Of a stretch of 64,000 nt of DNA, positions 47,052-56,467 are shown piece after piece. Every line of letters begins with the position of its first letter. The stretch's first letter is position 1. Made by a program: the position numbers and the translations under genes. Source of the stretch: Actinomycetes bacterium (lineage in GTDB: Bacteria > Actinomycetota > Acidimicrobiia > Acidimicrobiales > RAAP-2); assembly GCA_021795095.1 (NCBI GenBank), contig JAJYPU010000001.1:1-64000 (forward strand). The letters run 5' to 3'. Below the pieces are notes generated by a model. That model ran no database searches. It saw nothing but the letters and a program-made list of their open reading frames with translations, and was not told the DNA's origin.

Positions 47052-47570
47052 GTGATCATCCCCGAACGACGACCCACGACCCGAACGCTGAGCGACGCTG
47101 ATTTCGCCGTGCCAATCGATGACCGCTACTTCGATGACTATCACGAGGGGGATGTCTACGAATACGGTCATGTGAGCGTGACCGATGATGAGATCATCGA
47201 CTTCGCGCGAGACTTCGATCCCCAGCCCTTCCACGTGGACCCGGTCTACGCGCGCACCGGCCCTTTCGGCGGTCTCGTCGCGAGCGGCTTCCATACGAAT
47301 GCCCTCTTCATGCGGCTCTTCGCTGACCACTTCCTCTCGCATGTCGCAAGTCTGGGGTCTCCGGGCTTTGATGAATTGCGTTGGACCGCGCCGGTGCGAC
47401 CGGGCGACCAACTTCGACTGCGGACCACGATCCTCGAGACTCGACCCTCGGTGTCCAAACCCGACCGGGGTCTTGTACGTACCCGAGGCGAGATGCTCGT
47501 CGGAGCCGACATCGTCATGAGCCTCGCGATCACGAACTTCCTGCGTCGGCGACTGGTTGACAACCACTGA
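47052..47570 (+). CDS. MaoC-like (R)-specific enoyl-CoA hydratase/dehydratase family protein
   Basis: About 172 residues with the hot-dog fold hydratase signature. YEYGHVSVTDDEIIDFARDFDPQPFHVDP contains the Asp and His of the hydratase 2 motif, followed by GPFGGLVASGFHTNALFMRL. Such enzymes hydrate or dehydrate acyl-CoA thioesters, often in lipid or polyketide pathways. The frame is open from 46899. I chose GTG 47052, since the preceding residues are not conserved-looking; the ribosome site is weak. No lipid-metabolism neighbour is visible. Confidence 0.78.
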   Translation: MIIPERRPTTRTLSDADFAVPIDDRYFDDYHEGDVYEYGHVSVTDDEIIDFARDFDPQPFHVDPVYARTGPFGGLVASGFHTNALFMRLFADHFLSHVASLGSPGFDELRWTAPVRPGDQLRLRTTILETRPSVSKPDRGLVRTRGEMLVGADIVMSLAITNFLRRRLVDNH

Positions 47571-47832
47571 GCACAAGAGTCGCTCGCGACTAGCGATGCG
47601 TATCATTCACTGGGCGTGGTTCGATCGGCGACCATTTGCGTGCTCTGTTGTCAATGGTGCATCGTGTCCGTCAGTGGTATTCCCGCGGCTGTGTGTCAGC
47701 CCGCACCGCAACGGGTGGAATCCGACTTCGTCGAGTGGCTGAGATCGCAATTCGACCGAACAGACTTCGCCTGATACGGCAGAGAATGATTGGGCGAAGG
47801 CGCGGTGACGCACGCCGAAGCTCGCTTCTGCA

Positions 47833-48807
47833 TTAGGCGGGTAGGCAGGCCCAGTCGTTGTCCGGGCTCCCGGTCCACTGCGTTACCACGACGGAGCCAC
47901 CGGTGAACGAGGACAGCGTGCAGTTCGACTCCGCTTGAGATTGGGTCGTCGCGCCAGGAATCCAGTTCGGGATTCCGTAGAGCGACCCGGCCCTCAGTGT
48001 CGACGTCGTCCCACCGGTGATGCTGTTCCACTGTGACGCGGTCGAGTAGGCACCAATCGAGGTCGCGCCATCATTCTGCAGGCCGGCCACCATTCCCTGG
48101 AGGTCGGCGACGTTCATTGACGTGTCGGACTGCCAGGTGTTACCGGTCTCGACGTCGAGCCACCACGGGTAACTCGAGGGCGAAGTAGGCACAGCTGAGG
48201 CCATCTGGTTGTCAATGGCGTCGGCGGCGTCCGTCAGCCAGGTGGCGTCCTGCGTGGCCTTGTTGTAGCCGTACTCCCAGGCGCACGCGTCAGAGTTCGC
48301 ACCGACCGTATAGGTGTGACCGCGCGACGTCACGGTGGTCGTGGTGCACGTCCCGTCTGTGTTGGTTCCAGACGTCGGCCAGTCGGCGATCGGCTTTCCG
48401 TTGTACATGTTCCCCGGGTCGGCGGTATTCACGTAGAGCGATGCCTTTGGTTGTGTGGACGGACTGGTCAAGCCGGTCGATGCCGTGACCGCCCAGTACA
48501 GCTCGCTCTGGGTGTAGCTCGGATATGACGACGACGGACCGAGGCAGGGGTTGAGGTTGTTGGCGAGACCGTCGTTCACGCCGACGATACCGAAGGCGAA
48601 TGATGGAAGGGTGGTACCGCACTGGGGGTAGGAGACGTCAGCGCCCGTCGTGGTCGAGCCATCACTTCCGGTGCTGCCACCGCTGCCGCCGTGGCCTGGT
48701 CGAGCCGCGACCGCCGGGGTTACGGCACCGATGACGAGCACGCTGACCGCCACGAGTTGGACCGCCAGACGCGTCGACACGCGCATCGCCCGACTACCCA
48801 TATGCAT
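47833..48807 (-). CDS. Secreted GH25-like/uncharacterised exported protein
   Basis: A 324-residue exported protein. A signal peptide (LAVQLVAVSVLVIGAVTPAVAA) precedes a Gly/Ser-rich linker (GHGGSGGSTGSDGSTTTG). The domain then starts DVSYPQCGTTLPSFAFGIVG, with later PWWLDVETGNTWQ and GAYSTASQWNSITGG. The DVS opening, the acidic WLDVETG strand and the YSTASQW segment resemble the TIM-barrel fold of GH25-like lysozymes or DUF1906-type proteins, but catalysis is unproven. Four or more Cys suggest disulfides. ATG 48807 has AAGGGGAAGGGG upstream; the frame extends further, to 49134, without support. Confidence 0.7.
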   Translation of the reverse strand: MHMGSRAMRVSTRLAVQLVAVSVLVIGAVTPAVAARPGHGGSGGSTGSDGSTTTGADVSYPQCGTTLPSFAFGIVGVNDGLANNLNPCLGPSSSYPSYTQSELYWAVTASTGLTSPSTQPKASLYVNTADPGNMYNGKPIADWPTSGTNTDGTCTTTTVTSRGHTYTVGANSDACAWEYGYNKATQDATWLTDAADAIDNQMASAVPTSPSSYPWWLDVETGNTWQSDTSMNVADLQGMVAGLQNDGATSIGAYSTASQWNSITGGTTSTLRAGSLYGIPNWIPGATTQSQAESNCTLSSFTGGSVVVTQWTGSPDNDWACLPA

Positions 48808-49075
48808 GCCCCTTCCCCTTGCGCCATCGTACGTGACGGCGGCGGGCTGGTAAAGGGTTCGCAATCTCGGGCGCGCTATCGACGGATTTGGACCCCTTCG
48901 TTCAGGGTGAACGAACTCGCGCCGACCTACGATGGTCCCGGTTTTTAACGAAGAGCTGGGAGTCGTCGCCCGTATCCGCTGTCTGTCTCGTCCGGTTCGC
49001 CGGTGCGGTACGGTGCGAATGAGGGGCGGGTGAGGCGTCGCACGACTCATCGCCCGCAAGCTAGTGGAGAGCGCG

Positions 49076-49384
49076 ATGACCGCAACACTGAAGATGACGC
49101 ATAAGGCGATCGGCATCGAGTTGCGCCGCGGCACCTACGACATCCTCGTCGATGGCGCGTGCGTGGGGACGGTGTCGATGAATCACTCGACATTGATTCC
49201 CATCGAACCAGGGCGGCACACCCTACAGGTCCGTGACGGCCGCAAGTCGAGTCGGCGCCGCACCATCGACGTCGCCGACGGTCAAACGATCGCCTTTCGG
49301 TGTACCGGCAAGAGCGCCCTGCCGGTGTTCCTCGCGTCGTTCGTGATCCGTAGCGTGGCACTCCAACTGCGCCGCGTTGAGTGA
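49076..49384 (+). CDS. Small PEGA-like or beta-rich protein of unknown function
   Basis: A 102-residue protein with a beta-strand pattern (YDILVDGACVGTVSMN, PIEPGRHTLQVRDGRKSSRRR, ADGQTIAFRC). This resembles domains that display small beta-sandwiches, such as PEGA. A hydrophobic C-terminal segment (ALPVFLASFVIRSVALQL) could touch the membrane. ATG 49076 is chosen over GTG 49064 because GGAG lies six bases upstream. Function is unknown. Confidence 0.6.
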   Translation: MTATLKMTHKAIGIELRRGTYDILVDGACVGTVSMNHSTLIPIEPGRHTLQVRDGRKSSRRRTIDVADGQTIAFRCTGKSALPVFLASFVIRSVALQLRRVE

Positions 49385-49464
49385 GATCCACCGGCCGTGG
49401 TGCCGTTGACCCATCCTGGGCAAATGCGAGCTCCGATCGTTCGAGGGTCTGGAAAGGTTCAGCG

Positions 49465-49596
49465 TTGACGAAGTACTTGATCTCGTTCAATGAGGGCGCG
49501 ATGGACTTCTCCGAGGAAGAGCTGGCGATCGTGATCGAGGTCGCCTCACGTGACGATGCCCTGCGATGGACGGCGCCGTTCGTCACCTGTCACTGA
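49465..49596 (+). pseudogene. Truncated YCII-family protein
   Basis: A TTG with GGAAAGG upstream begins KYLISFNEGAMDFSEEELA, the typical N-terminus of YCII/YciI-like proteins. After about 33 residues the similarity stops, and the frame ends at 49596 where the decayed repeat protein starts. It looks like a deletion-truncated gene. An intact YCII-like gene lies at 51060-51389. Confidence 0.55.
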
Positions 49597-49619
49597 GCCC
49601 ACGCGGTCCGGGCTTTCCT

Positions 49620-50881
49620 GCTCGTCCCGCCTCGCCAACGGCGTGATTGAGCGACGCCGCCCGTGGCGATCCGACGCGGTTCGATCGCCACGGTCGCGTT
49701 GCCACGGCGGTCGCGCGCTGTGTCGTGATTGCCGTACCGGTCACGTCGACCGCCACGCAGCGGTCTGTGGTGAGACACGAGACGCCCAGTAACACACCCC
49801 CATTCGTTGTGACCGTGGCCACCGACCACGATCGCCCGTTCCACATGGCACCGTCGCCACCGACGGCACAGTAGTCCTACGTTGAGGCGCACGTGGGTGC
49901 GTCCAAACTCGCCCGCGGCGGGGCGGTGACGCGCTGCCAGGACCCGCGTCGCGACTCGAGCACGGACACTTCGCGCACGGTGGTCGCGGCCCAACAGGAG
50001 TCGGAGCGATCACACGTCACCGCAAGTGCTTCGCCGGAGGTTCCTGGCATTGATTGGACACGCCAACCTCGTGCGTTCCACTGTTCGCTCCACGGTCGCG
50101 CGGCACTGGACGATGTCGCGGCGTCAGCGTTGACCGCCCAGCAGTCGTTCGCGGTCGCACAGCTGATCCCCGCCAACTCCGACCCCGCGGGGCTAGGTGA
50201 AGAAACGACTCGCCACGCGTGACCGTTCCAGTGTTCGACGAGTGCGGCGAGCGCCGGAGTGCCCCCGTTTCGCAGGCCGACGGCCTAGCAGCGGGCGCTC
50301 GTTGGGCGGGCTACGCCGTTCAATATGTCATTGCCCGAGGTTCGCGGGCTCGGTGTCGCCACCGTCCGCCATGCATGACCCTTCCAGTGCTCGGTGTAGG
50401 TGTTAAGTCCTACGCACCCGAGGGCGAGGCAGTTGGATGCGCTCGAACGGCGACGCCGTTCAAGGCGGCACTGGGCGTCGCCGGAGACGTCACGACGGTG
50501 AAGGACGAACCCGATCAACGCTCGATGAGCGGTGCGACCTGACTCGTACCGTGACCATCGAAGCCGACCGCAACGCAGAACGACGGCGCGACGCACGAGA
50601 CGACGTTGAGCGAGTCGAACGCGCCGGCGGGGTTCGCCACTGCCACGGTCTCGAGGGACTGGGTGGCCACGGTCGGTGGGGGCGGCGGACCGGGCGTCGT
50701 CGTCGTGCTACTCGCGGCGGTGGTGAAGCGCAGATCGCCCGAGGTGACCGTGCCCGCGCTGTTCGTCGCGACGAGGTCAGCGTGGTAGACGGTGCCGGGG
50801 GTCAGTCCCGTGAGAGTCGCCGACACCGCCGGTACCCACGGGGCCAAGGGCACTCAGGGCGCCGAGCATGCTTGTCGCCAT
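49620..50881 (-). pseudogene. Decayed secreted FN3 plus SCxxxxxCWAV-repeat protein
   Basis: Minus-strand pieces in different frames form one protein. MATSMLGALSALGPVG begins at ATG 50881. A fibronectin III half domain follows (VSATLTGLTPGTVYHADLV, VTSGDLRFTTA), then a Thr/Pro linker, then repeats of a beta-propeller-like unit. The repeats include SCVAPSFCVAVGFDGHG, NCLALGCVGLNTYTEHWKG, GISCATANDCWAVN, CDRSDSCWAATTVRE and GVSCLTTDRCVAVDV. At least four frame breaks occur. The repeat type is common in exported actinobacterial proteins. Nothing suggests it is still translated as a whole. Confidence 0.7.
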
Positions 50882-51059
50882 GACTAGTCGCCATCTAGCC
50901 ATTCCCACTGAACACCACCCTTCAGCGCACTGCTCCTTACTGCCATCGCGACCGACCGCACGTCGCCGAGGCCGTCACGTCTACCCGATGGGTACTGAGG
51001 CGACTCGTTTGGCCAAAGTGCGCGGAGTCGGCGGATGTCGAACGACGCCGATGCATGTC

Positions 51060-51389
51060 CTACTCGTCGAAGGCTCGAACTTCGATGGCACCAAAGGGTG
51101 CCATGGGGTGGCGACGGGCCCCGGCGACCGCGTCCTCCATGCTCGGACACTCGACGATGTCGAACCCGACGATATGTTCGCTTGCTTCGGCGAAGGGTCC
51201 GGCCTCGTCGAACACTCTGCCGTCTCGCACTCGGACCGTCACGGCCGTCGATGGCGGCGCGAGCGGTTGGCCCTCGAGCAGGACGTGGCGCGCTACAACG
51301 TCAGCTAACCAGATGTCGACCGCGCCGGAAATCTCGCCGGGCTGGGCCGGAATGCTCGCATCTCGACAGACGAAATAGAGGAACTTCAC
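51060..51389 (-). CDS. YCII-related (YciI/DGPF-like) protein
   Basis: A 109-residue alpha/beta protein of the YCII group. KFLYFVCRDASIPAQ opens it, GRVFDEAGPFAEASEHIVGFDIVEC is the core and PMAPFGAIEVRAFDE ends it. The group has ferredoxin-like folds and poorly defined catalytic roles. A GTG start at 51389 with GGAG upstream is used; the extra upstream residues in the frame look non-coding. It lies beyond the decayed repeat protein. Confidence 0.72.
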   Translation of the reverse strand: MKFLYFVCRDASIPAQPGEISGAVDIWLADVVARHVLLEGQPLAPPSTAVTVRVRDGRVFDEAGPFAEASEHIVGFDIVECPSMEDAVAGARRHPMAPFGAIEVRAFDE

Positions 51390-51805
51390 GGTTCTCCGAT
51401 CCCTCGAACGTTCCGGCGCAACTTGGGCCCACACTACGGGTGACCACTCAGCGAAGCAATGGTGTCTGAGGGGTGGTTCGTCGACAGCTAGGTCGCCGCC
51501 ATGGTGCGATCGTCGAGACCCGATCGAACGCTACGTGTCGCGCCTCATAATGGGTGTCCTCGTGCGACGGTAACGAGGAATCGGAGGTTACGGGACTGTC
51601 CGTCACGTTGCTGGCCGGTGATCGGATCGCTTCGACGATCGTGAGACGAGGAGTAACCGTGGCGACGAGCGCGTCGATAGTGTCGAGTCGTGTCCGAATG
51701 TCGCGGTCGTCTACCTAGCGAACACGGCGAGTTCGAGGTGTTGGTGATGAGAAGTGCCCGACTCGATCGCGACCGACACCGGGAAACGTCGACGATGACG
51801 GGCTC
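51390..51805. other. Intergenic stretch before the methyltransferase gene
   Basis: About 415 bases without a supportable gene. Only short ORFs in shifting frames occur. No promoter, repeat or RNA gene was recognised. Confidence 0.35.
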
Positions 51806-52489
51806 ATGACCCAACGCGCTCGTTCCGTTGCGGCACCATTCGAGACCTTGACCGATCGTTATGACGCCTGGTACGACGCACCGGTGGGTCGGTTGCTCTT
51901 TGACCTTGAGGTGGCGGCACTTGGCCCGTTGCTTCACAGCACCGGCCATCCTCGTCTCGAGGTCGGTGTCGGCACCGGTCGATTCGCCGCTGCACTCGAT
52001 GTCGAGTTCGGCGTCGACGTCGCGTTCTCGCCACTCGAGTACGCCGGTCGCCGGGGCCTACGCGTCGTCTGCGGCTCGGGCGAGCAACTGCCGTTCGCGC
52101 AGCAGGCCTTTTGCGCGGTCGTGCTCGTTGCCACGCTTTGTTTCGTGGAGGACCCCACGATCGTCTTGCGAGAGTTGCGTCGCGTGCTTCGTCCTGGCGG
52201 TCGGCTCATCCTCGCTGTCGTTCCTCGCAACAGCACGTGGGGACAGCGATATGGGACGATGGGGCGAGCGGGCAACCCGTTCTACCGCGACGCCCGCTTC
52301 TACACCGTCGACGAACTCGTCGGACTCTTGTCAGACGAGGGCTTCACCGTTATCGGCCGGCGTTCGACCTTGTTTCAACCACCTTCAGAGGAGCCGTACT
52401 TCGAGGCCGCGCGAGACGGTGCGAGCGAGGACGCGGGTTTCGTGGCCCTCGCGGCGAAGGTGACGGACTCGCCGTCTGCCGATGATTGA
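51806..52489 (+). CDS. SAM-dependent methyltransferase (class I)
   Basis: A 227-residue Rossmann-fold methyltransferase. Motif I (LEVGVGTGRFAAAL) binds S-adenosylmethionine. GSGEQLPF and CAVVLVATLCFVEDP are the following motifs, with LRRVLRPGGRLILAVV as motif III. The fold matches the UbiE/COQ5-like branch (Methyltransf_11). The acceptor is unknown. It stands alone, with the next gene about 195 bases downstream. Confidence 0.82.
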   Translation: MTQRARSVAAPFETLTDRYDAWYDAPVGRLLFDLEVAALGPLLHSTGHPRLEVGVGTGRFAAALDVEFGVDVAFSPLEYAGRRGLRVVCGSGEQLPFAQQAFCAVVLVATLCFVEDPTIVLRELRRVLRPGGRLILAVVPRNSTWGQRYGTMGRAGNPFYRDARFYTVDELVGLLSDEGFTVIGRRSTLFQPPSEEPYFEAARDGASEDAGFVALAAKVTDSPSADD

Positions 52490-52684
52490 CCAGCGGGCTT
52501 TGGCGTGGGCTGAGGTCGGGGGTAGTCAGGCGTACAAGGTTTCCAGCAGGTGGTCGCAGCCGCCGGCTCGCTCGAAGAAAAGTCCTGGAATTATGTCGGG
52601 TCGCGACCTACGATCATCTCAGCGTTGATGGAACGACGGCGCGGTCGGCGCAGCGAGCAATGCCAACGCCAGCGAGGAGGCGTC

Positions 52685-53938
52685 ATGCGAATGTACAGAC
52701 TCATGGGGGCGGCGGCACTCGCAGTCACCGCGTTTACCTTCGTGCCGACGGTCGCGTCGTCCGGATCTGGTGCCGGTAGTGCCGGTAAGTATGCGCCGGT
52801 CTGTCTGCCGGCGGCCGCGGCGGGCGTCGCCCACTGCGACGCTATCCAACTTCTCAACCCCTCGGTGAACTGGCGCGGAACGCATAGTTCGGTCGGGGAC
52901 AGTGGAAAGGGATCCGGCAAAGGTCACGGCGGTGGCGGTGGCGGTGGGATTCCAGCGGGCTATGCCCCGGTTGACCTCCAGTCGGCGTATAACTTGACCT
53001 CGGCGTCTTCAAAGAATGGCAATGGTGAGACCGTCGCAATCGTTGACGCGTACAACGACCCGAATGCCCAGAACGACCTCAACACTTATCGAACTGAATT
53101 CCATTTGCCAACGTGTACGAGTTGTTTCACCCAGGTCAATCAATATGGCGGGACGACTTTGCCGAGGAACAGCAGTTCGTGGTCCGAGGAGATCTCGCTT
53201 GACCTTGACATGGTTTCGGCTATATGTCCGAATTGCAATATCCTGCTAGTTGAAGCCAACTCGGCCAGCATCACTGACCTTGGGACCGCAGTGGCGTACG
53301 CGGCGAAGCATGCTAACGCCATCTCGAACAGTTACGGAGCGGCGGAGTTTTCGGGCGAGCAGTCGTATGACAGCTACTACACCCAAGGAGTTCCGATAAC
53401 GGTCAGCGCCGGTGACAACGGTTACGGTGTCGAGTATCCCGCCGCATCGCCCGAAGTCACCGCCGTCGGTGGGACCACGCTCACTGGGTCGGCATCGACA
53501 GGTTGGTCTCAGATGGTGTGGTCGGGTACAGGTTCGGGCTGCTCGGCCTACGAGCCGATTCCGACGTGGCAGCCGAGCACGTCCTTGTGCCAAGGTCGAA
53601 CGGTGGCGGACACCGCGGCTGTCGCCGATCCGAACACAGGTGTCGCGGTCTACGACAGCTTCCATGAGCCTGGTTGGTTGGTCTTCGGTGGGACGAGCGT
53701 CGCGTCACCGATCATCGCCTCTATCTATGCTTTGGCGGGCGTGTCGGCGAGTTCGTCCGCGGCTGCGGAGCACCTCTATGGCGTGACGTCGGGTTTCAAC
53801 CCGGTGTCGAGCGGTTCGAACGGGTCGTGTGGCAACTACCTATGCAACGCGTCCGACAGCCTTTCAATATCTGGCGGTAGTGGCTCGTACAACGGCCCGA
53901 CTGGCGTGGGTACGCCGAACGGGATTGCCGGCTTCTAG
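52685..53938 (+). CDS. Secreted S53-type (sedolisin-like) serine-carboxyl peptidase without large propeptide
   Basis: A 417-residue exported protein with a signal peptide (MGAAALAVTAFTFVPTVASS) and a Gly-rich linker (KGSGKGHGGGGGGG). The catalytic set matches S53: Glu169 and Asp173 (SEEISLDLD, ExxxD), Asp244 (SAGDNG) and Ser338 in FGGTSVASP. The family usually has a propeptide of about 180-190 residues, whereas only about 90 residues precede the catalytic domain here. Such enzymes are active in acid, consistent with an acidic habitat. ATG 52685 has GAGGAGG upstream. Two or more disulfides are likely (CTSC, CPNC, CGNYLC). Confidence 0.85.
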   Translation: MRMYRLMGAAALAVTAFTFVPTVASSGSGAGSAGKYAPVCLPAAAAGVAHCDAIQLLNPSVNWRGTHSSVGDSGKGSGKGHGGGGGGGIPAGYAPVDLQSAYNLTSASSKNGNGETVAIVDAYNDPNAQNDLNTYRTEFHLPTCTSCFTQVNQYGGTTLPRNSSSWSEEISLDLDMVSAICPNCNILLVEANSASITDLGTAVAYAAKHANAISNSYGAAEFSGEQSYDSYYTQGVPITVSAGDNGYGVEYPAASPEVTAVGGTTLTGSASTGWSQMVWSGTGSGCSAYEPIPTWQPSTSLCQGRTVADTAAVADPNTGVAVYDSFHEPGWLVFGGTSVASPIIASIYALAGVSASSSAAAEHLYGVTSGFNPVSSGSNGSCGNYLCNASDSLSISGGSGSYNGPTGVGTPNGIAGF

Positions 53939-54096
53939 AACTTCGAGCCACAGCGGGTTCGTCGCGCACGTCCGGGCAAGCCAAGTATCGACGTCGTGTC
54001 CCACACCAACCTCGCCTTGTGCCGGACGCGGCCATCGCGATGACAGGCGTTCAGCGGAGTCAGCCACATCGGGTTGGTTGTGGTGACGCCTCGCTC

Positions 54097-55311
54097 TCAC
54101 TCGTCCGCGGTGACGGATTCGTCGGTCGCCGTCGTCGCCTCGATCTCCTCACTTCGATACGGCAAGAGTCGCTTGGTGATCACCGGGAAGATGATGGCCG
54201 ACAGCGCGGCGGTCACGACGAGCGCGCCGTAGTTGCGTGAGCTGAGCAGGCCACTGCTTCGACCGATCTCTGCCGTCGCGATCAACAAGGTGAGCGGCGC
54301 CATCAGTGAGGTGCTGCCCGCGAACGAGAGGCGCCACGAGTACCCGCGGTGGCGTAAGTAGGGCGCGACGATGAGACGGGGCACGCTGATCGCCACGAGC
54401 ACCATCGCGATGATGGGCATGAGTGTCACGATGTCGGATCGAAGCGGTGTCTGCAACCCCACGGTGAGGAAGAACAACGGGATGAAGAAGGCGTTCGCGA
54501 GGCTCGTGATCCGAGAGGCGATCGCCTTCGCGTTGCCCATCACCGCGCGGAAGATCACCCCCGCGAGCAGCGCGCCGAGCACGGTGGGGATGTGGTCGAG
54601 CCCAGCGAAAGCCACCACCACGAAGAGCAGGGCGAAGGTCCCTCGCAGGCCGACCTCGACCGGGTCGTTGCGCAGGAACCACCGGTGGAAGTGGCGCGGG
54701 ACCCGCCGGCGGGCTCGGCTGAAGAGGCTGAGGGCGACGATCGTGAAGACGATCAACACGATCGACCGCGATCCCAAGAGCAGCGTCGTCGCCAACGAGT
54801 CGTGCTTGCTCGCCACGCTCACCGCGTTCAATACGACGAGGTAGACGATCTCGGCACCGGTGCCGACCATCAGGACGTCGTTCGCGAAGCGTTCACCCAT
54901 CCACCCGTGGACGTGCAGGATCGGCACCGTCACCCCGACCGAGGTGGCGGCCCCCGCGAGCACCCACATCGCGGACGCTCCCGCGAGGTGACCGATCAGC
55001 AGTGAGGACGCGAAGAGTGAGACGGCGAAGAGCCCGACGCCGAAGGAGGCGTTGGCGCGCGAGGTCCGACCGATGGTTCGAAAGTCGAACTCCAATCCGA
55101 CGAGGAACATGAGGATCAAGAAGCCGAGGCCGCCGAGGGTGGCCACGACGCCGGTGCTCGTGGTGAGGTCTTTTGGGACCACGAAGGCGAGTCCGATACC
55201 TGCGACGAGCTCCACCACGGCGCTGGGGACGCCCACGAGCTCGCCGATGAGCGGACCGGCGAAGGCGGCGATGGCTAGGACGGCGAGTAGCACGCTGACG
55301 CTGAAGGTCAT
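54097..55311 (-). CDS. CPA2-type cation:proton antiporter (Kef/NapA-like)
   Basis: A 404-residue transporter with about 12 helices. It has the Na/H exchanger landmarks VELVAGIGLAFVVPKDL, FLILMFLVGLEFDFRTI and TVLGALLAGVIFRAVMGN. The acidic tail (EEIEATTATDESVTADE) may be regulatory. It would exchange Na+ or K+ for protons across the membrane, and so help pH control. No Trk-type regulatory domain is attached, unlike KefB/C. It converges with the peptidase gene 158 bases away. Confidence 0.82.
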   Translation of the reverse strand: MTFSVSVLLAVLAIAAFAGPLIGELVGVPSAVVELVAGIGLAFVVPKDLTTSTGVVATLGGLGFLILMFLVGLEFDFRTIGRTSRANASFGVGLFAVSLFASSLLIGHLAGASAMWVLAGAATSVGVTVPILHVHGWMGERFANDVLMVGTGAEIVYLVVLNAVSVASKHDSLATTLLLGSRSIVLIVFTIVALSLFSRARRRVPRHFHRWFLRNDPVEVGLRGTFALLFVVVAFAGLDHIPTVLGALLAGVIFRAVMGNAKAIASRITSLANAFFIPLFFLTVGLQTPLRSDIVTLMPIIAMVLVAISVPRLIVAPYLRHRGYSWRLSFAGSTSLMAPLTLLIATAEIGRSSGLLSSRNYGALVVTAALSAIIFPVITKRLLPYRSEEIEATTATDESVTADE

Positions 55312-55625
55312 CTCGATTCCTCACTTCCAGTAGTCGGCCGTCCGACGGGGCGCACGGGAAATCCAATAGTCCGACGCTAATTTTCGAAGATGTTGAGACC
55401 TGCAGAAATGTCTGTGAAGAGCCTGTGAGACTCGATGTCGCGAGTTCACCAGTGCGTCGTGACCAGGGAGGAAGAAAGTCCGCGCGGTCTGGTGCCGCCG
55501 ATCAACCCGAAGTTTGGCGGTGCCGGTGGTCTCGGGCACCGATGAATGTGCAACGGCCAAGGGAAACCGGCTGATGGTCTGTACGCGGGGGACCGGAGCG
55601 GACAGTATGGGATAGGGAGGCCGTG
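55312..55625. other. Divergent intergenic region
   Basis: About 310 bases separate the antiporter from a secreted-protein gene. The last part carries TATGGGAT (about 55607-55614), a possible -10-like word, and the ribosome site GGGAGG of the following gene. No gene or repeat is supported. Confidence 0.35.
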
Positions 55626-56426
55626 ATGCGCAGCGTGCAGCGGGTGGGAATCGGTGTCGTGCTGGTCGCGGTCTCGTTCGTCGGGTCACTGGGCGGTGTG
55701 ACTCCGTTTGCCACGCCGGCGCCGGCCGCCAGCGCTGGCGTGACGCCGTGCTCGAGCGCTCTTGCGACGATTACCGCCGCGATCGACCACGCGCGCTATC
55801 TGCCCGCCACGCCGGTGCGCGTCACCGTCTCGTTGCACAACCGCGCCGCGACGGCCTGTTCCTACGCGGTCGGGCCGACGTCGCCGACCTATCGCGTCAC
55901 CAACGCCGCCGGCGCCACCGTCTGGGGCTCGTGCTGGGCGGGTGGGGCGCCGAGCCCGTGTGCCGACTTCCTCGTGCAGCGGATCCTCGCGGCCGGCGCG
56001 ACAGCGCGCCAACGATTCACATGGGACCAGCGCAGCGGCACGCCGGACCAGTTGGTCCCCGCGGGTCGTTACCGGTTCACGGTCTCTCTCCAGGGACTTA
56101 GTGCGTGGATCTCGTTCGCGTTGGTGCGCGCACGCGCCCTCGTGCTCGGTGTCGCCAACGCCGGGCGACGCTACACCGTTGCTGTCGGTGAGCGGGTCTC
56201 GGTGGTCTTGCCGACGGCCGGTGTGTTGCACTGGGGCTCGGTTCACACGAGTGATCCTTCGGTCCTCTCGATCCTCCCCATCCCCACGCCCCTGGGCGTG
56301 ACCTTGCTCGAAGCCCGTCACCCGGGTGTGGCCGTCATCACCGCGACGGGCAACCCGACCTGTTATCCCCAGTGCCTGATACCGAGCCGACTGCTCAGCT
56401 TCACCATCGTCGTGCGCACGACCTGA
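55626..56426 (+). CDS. Secreted protein with BsuPI-like domain
   Basis: A 266-residue exported protein with a signal segment (GIGVVLVAVSFVGSLGGV). A BsuPI/intracellular-protease-inhibitor-like beta-sandwich lies at about 50-165 (VRVTVSLHNRAATACSYAV, RFTWDQRSGTPDQLVPAGRY). A C-terminal part (VAVGERVSVVLPTAGVLHWGS through GVAVITATGNPTCYP) recalls BIG-type bacterial Ig domains. Role unknown, perhaps surface binding or protease inhibition. ATG 55626 is preferred over GTG 55623 by spacing to GGGAGG. Confidence 0.7.
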   Translation: MRSVQRVGIGVVLVAVSFVGSLGGVTPFATPAPAASAGVTPCSSALATITAAIDHARYLPATPVRVTVSLHNRAATACSYAVGPTSPTYRVTNAAGATVWGSCWAGGAPSPCADFLVQRILAAGATARQRFTWDQRSGTPDQLVPAGRYRFTVSLQGLSAWISFALVRARALVLGVANAGRRYTVAVGERVSVVLPTAGVLHWGSVHTSDPSVLSILPIPTPLGVTLLEARHPGVAVITATGNPTCYPQCLIPSRLLSFTIVVRTT

Positions 56427-56467
56427 GTCCAGCCAAGTTTCGGCGCCAGTCCGACGCCGCCGAAGGG

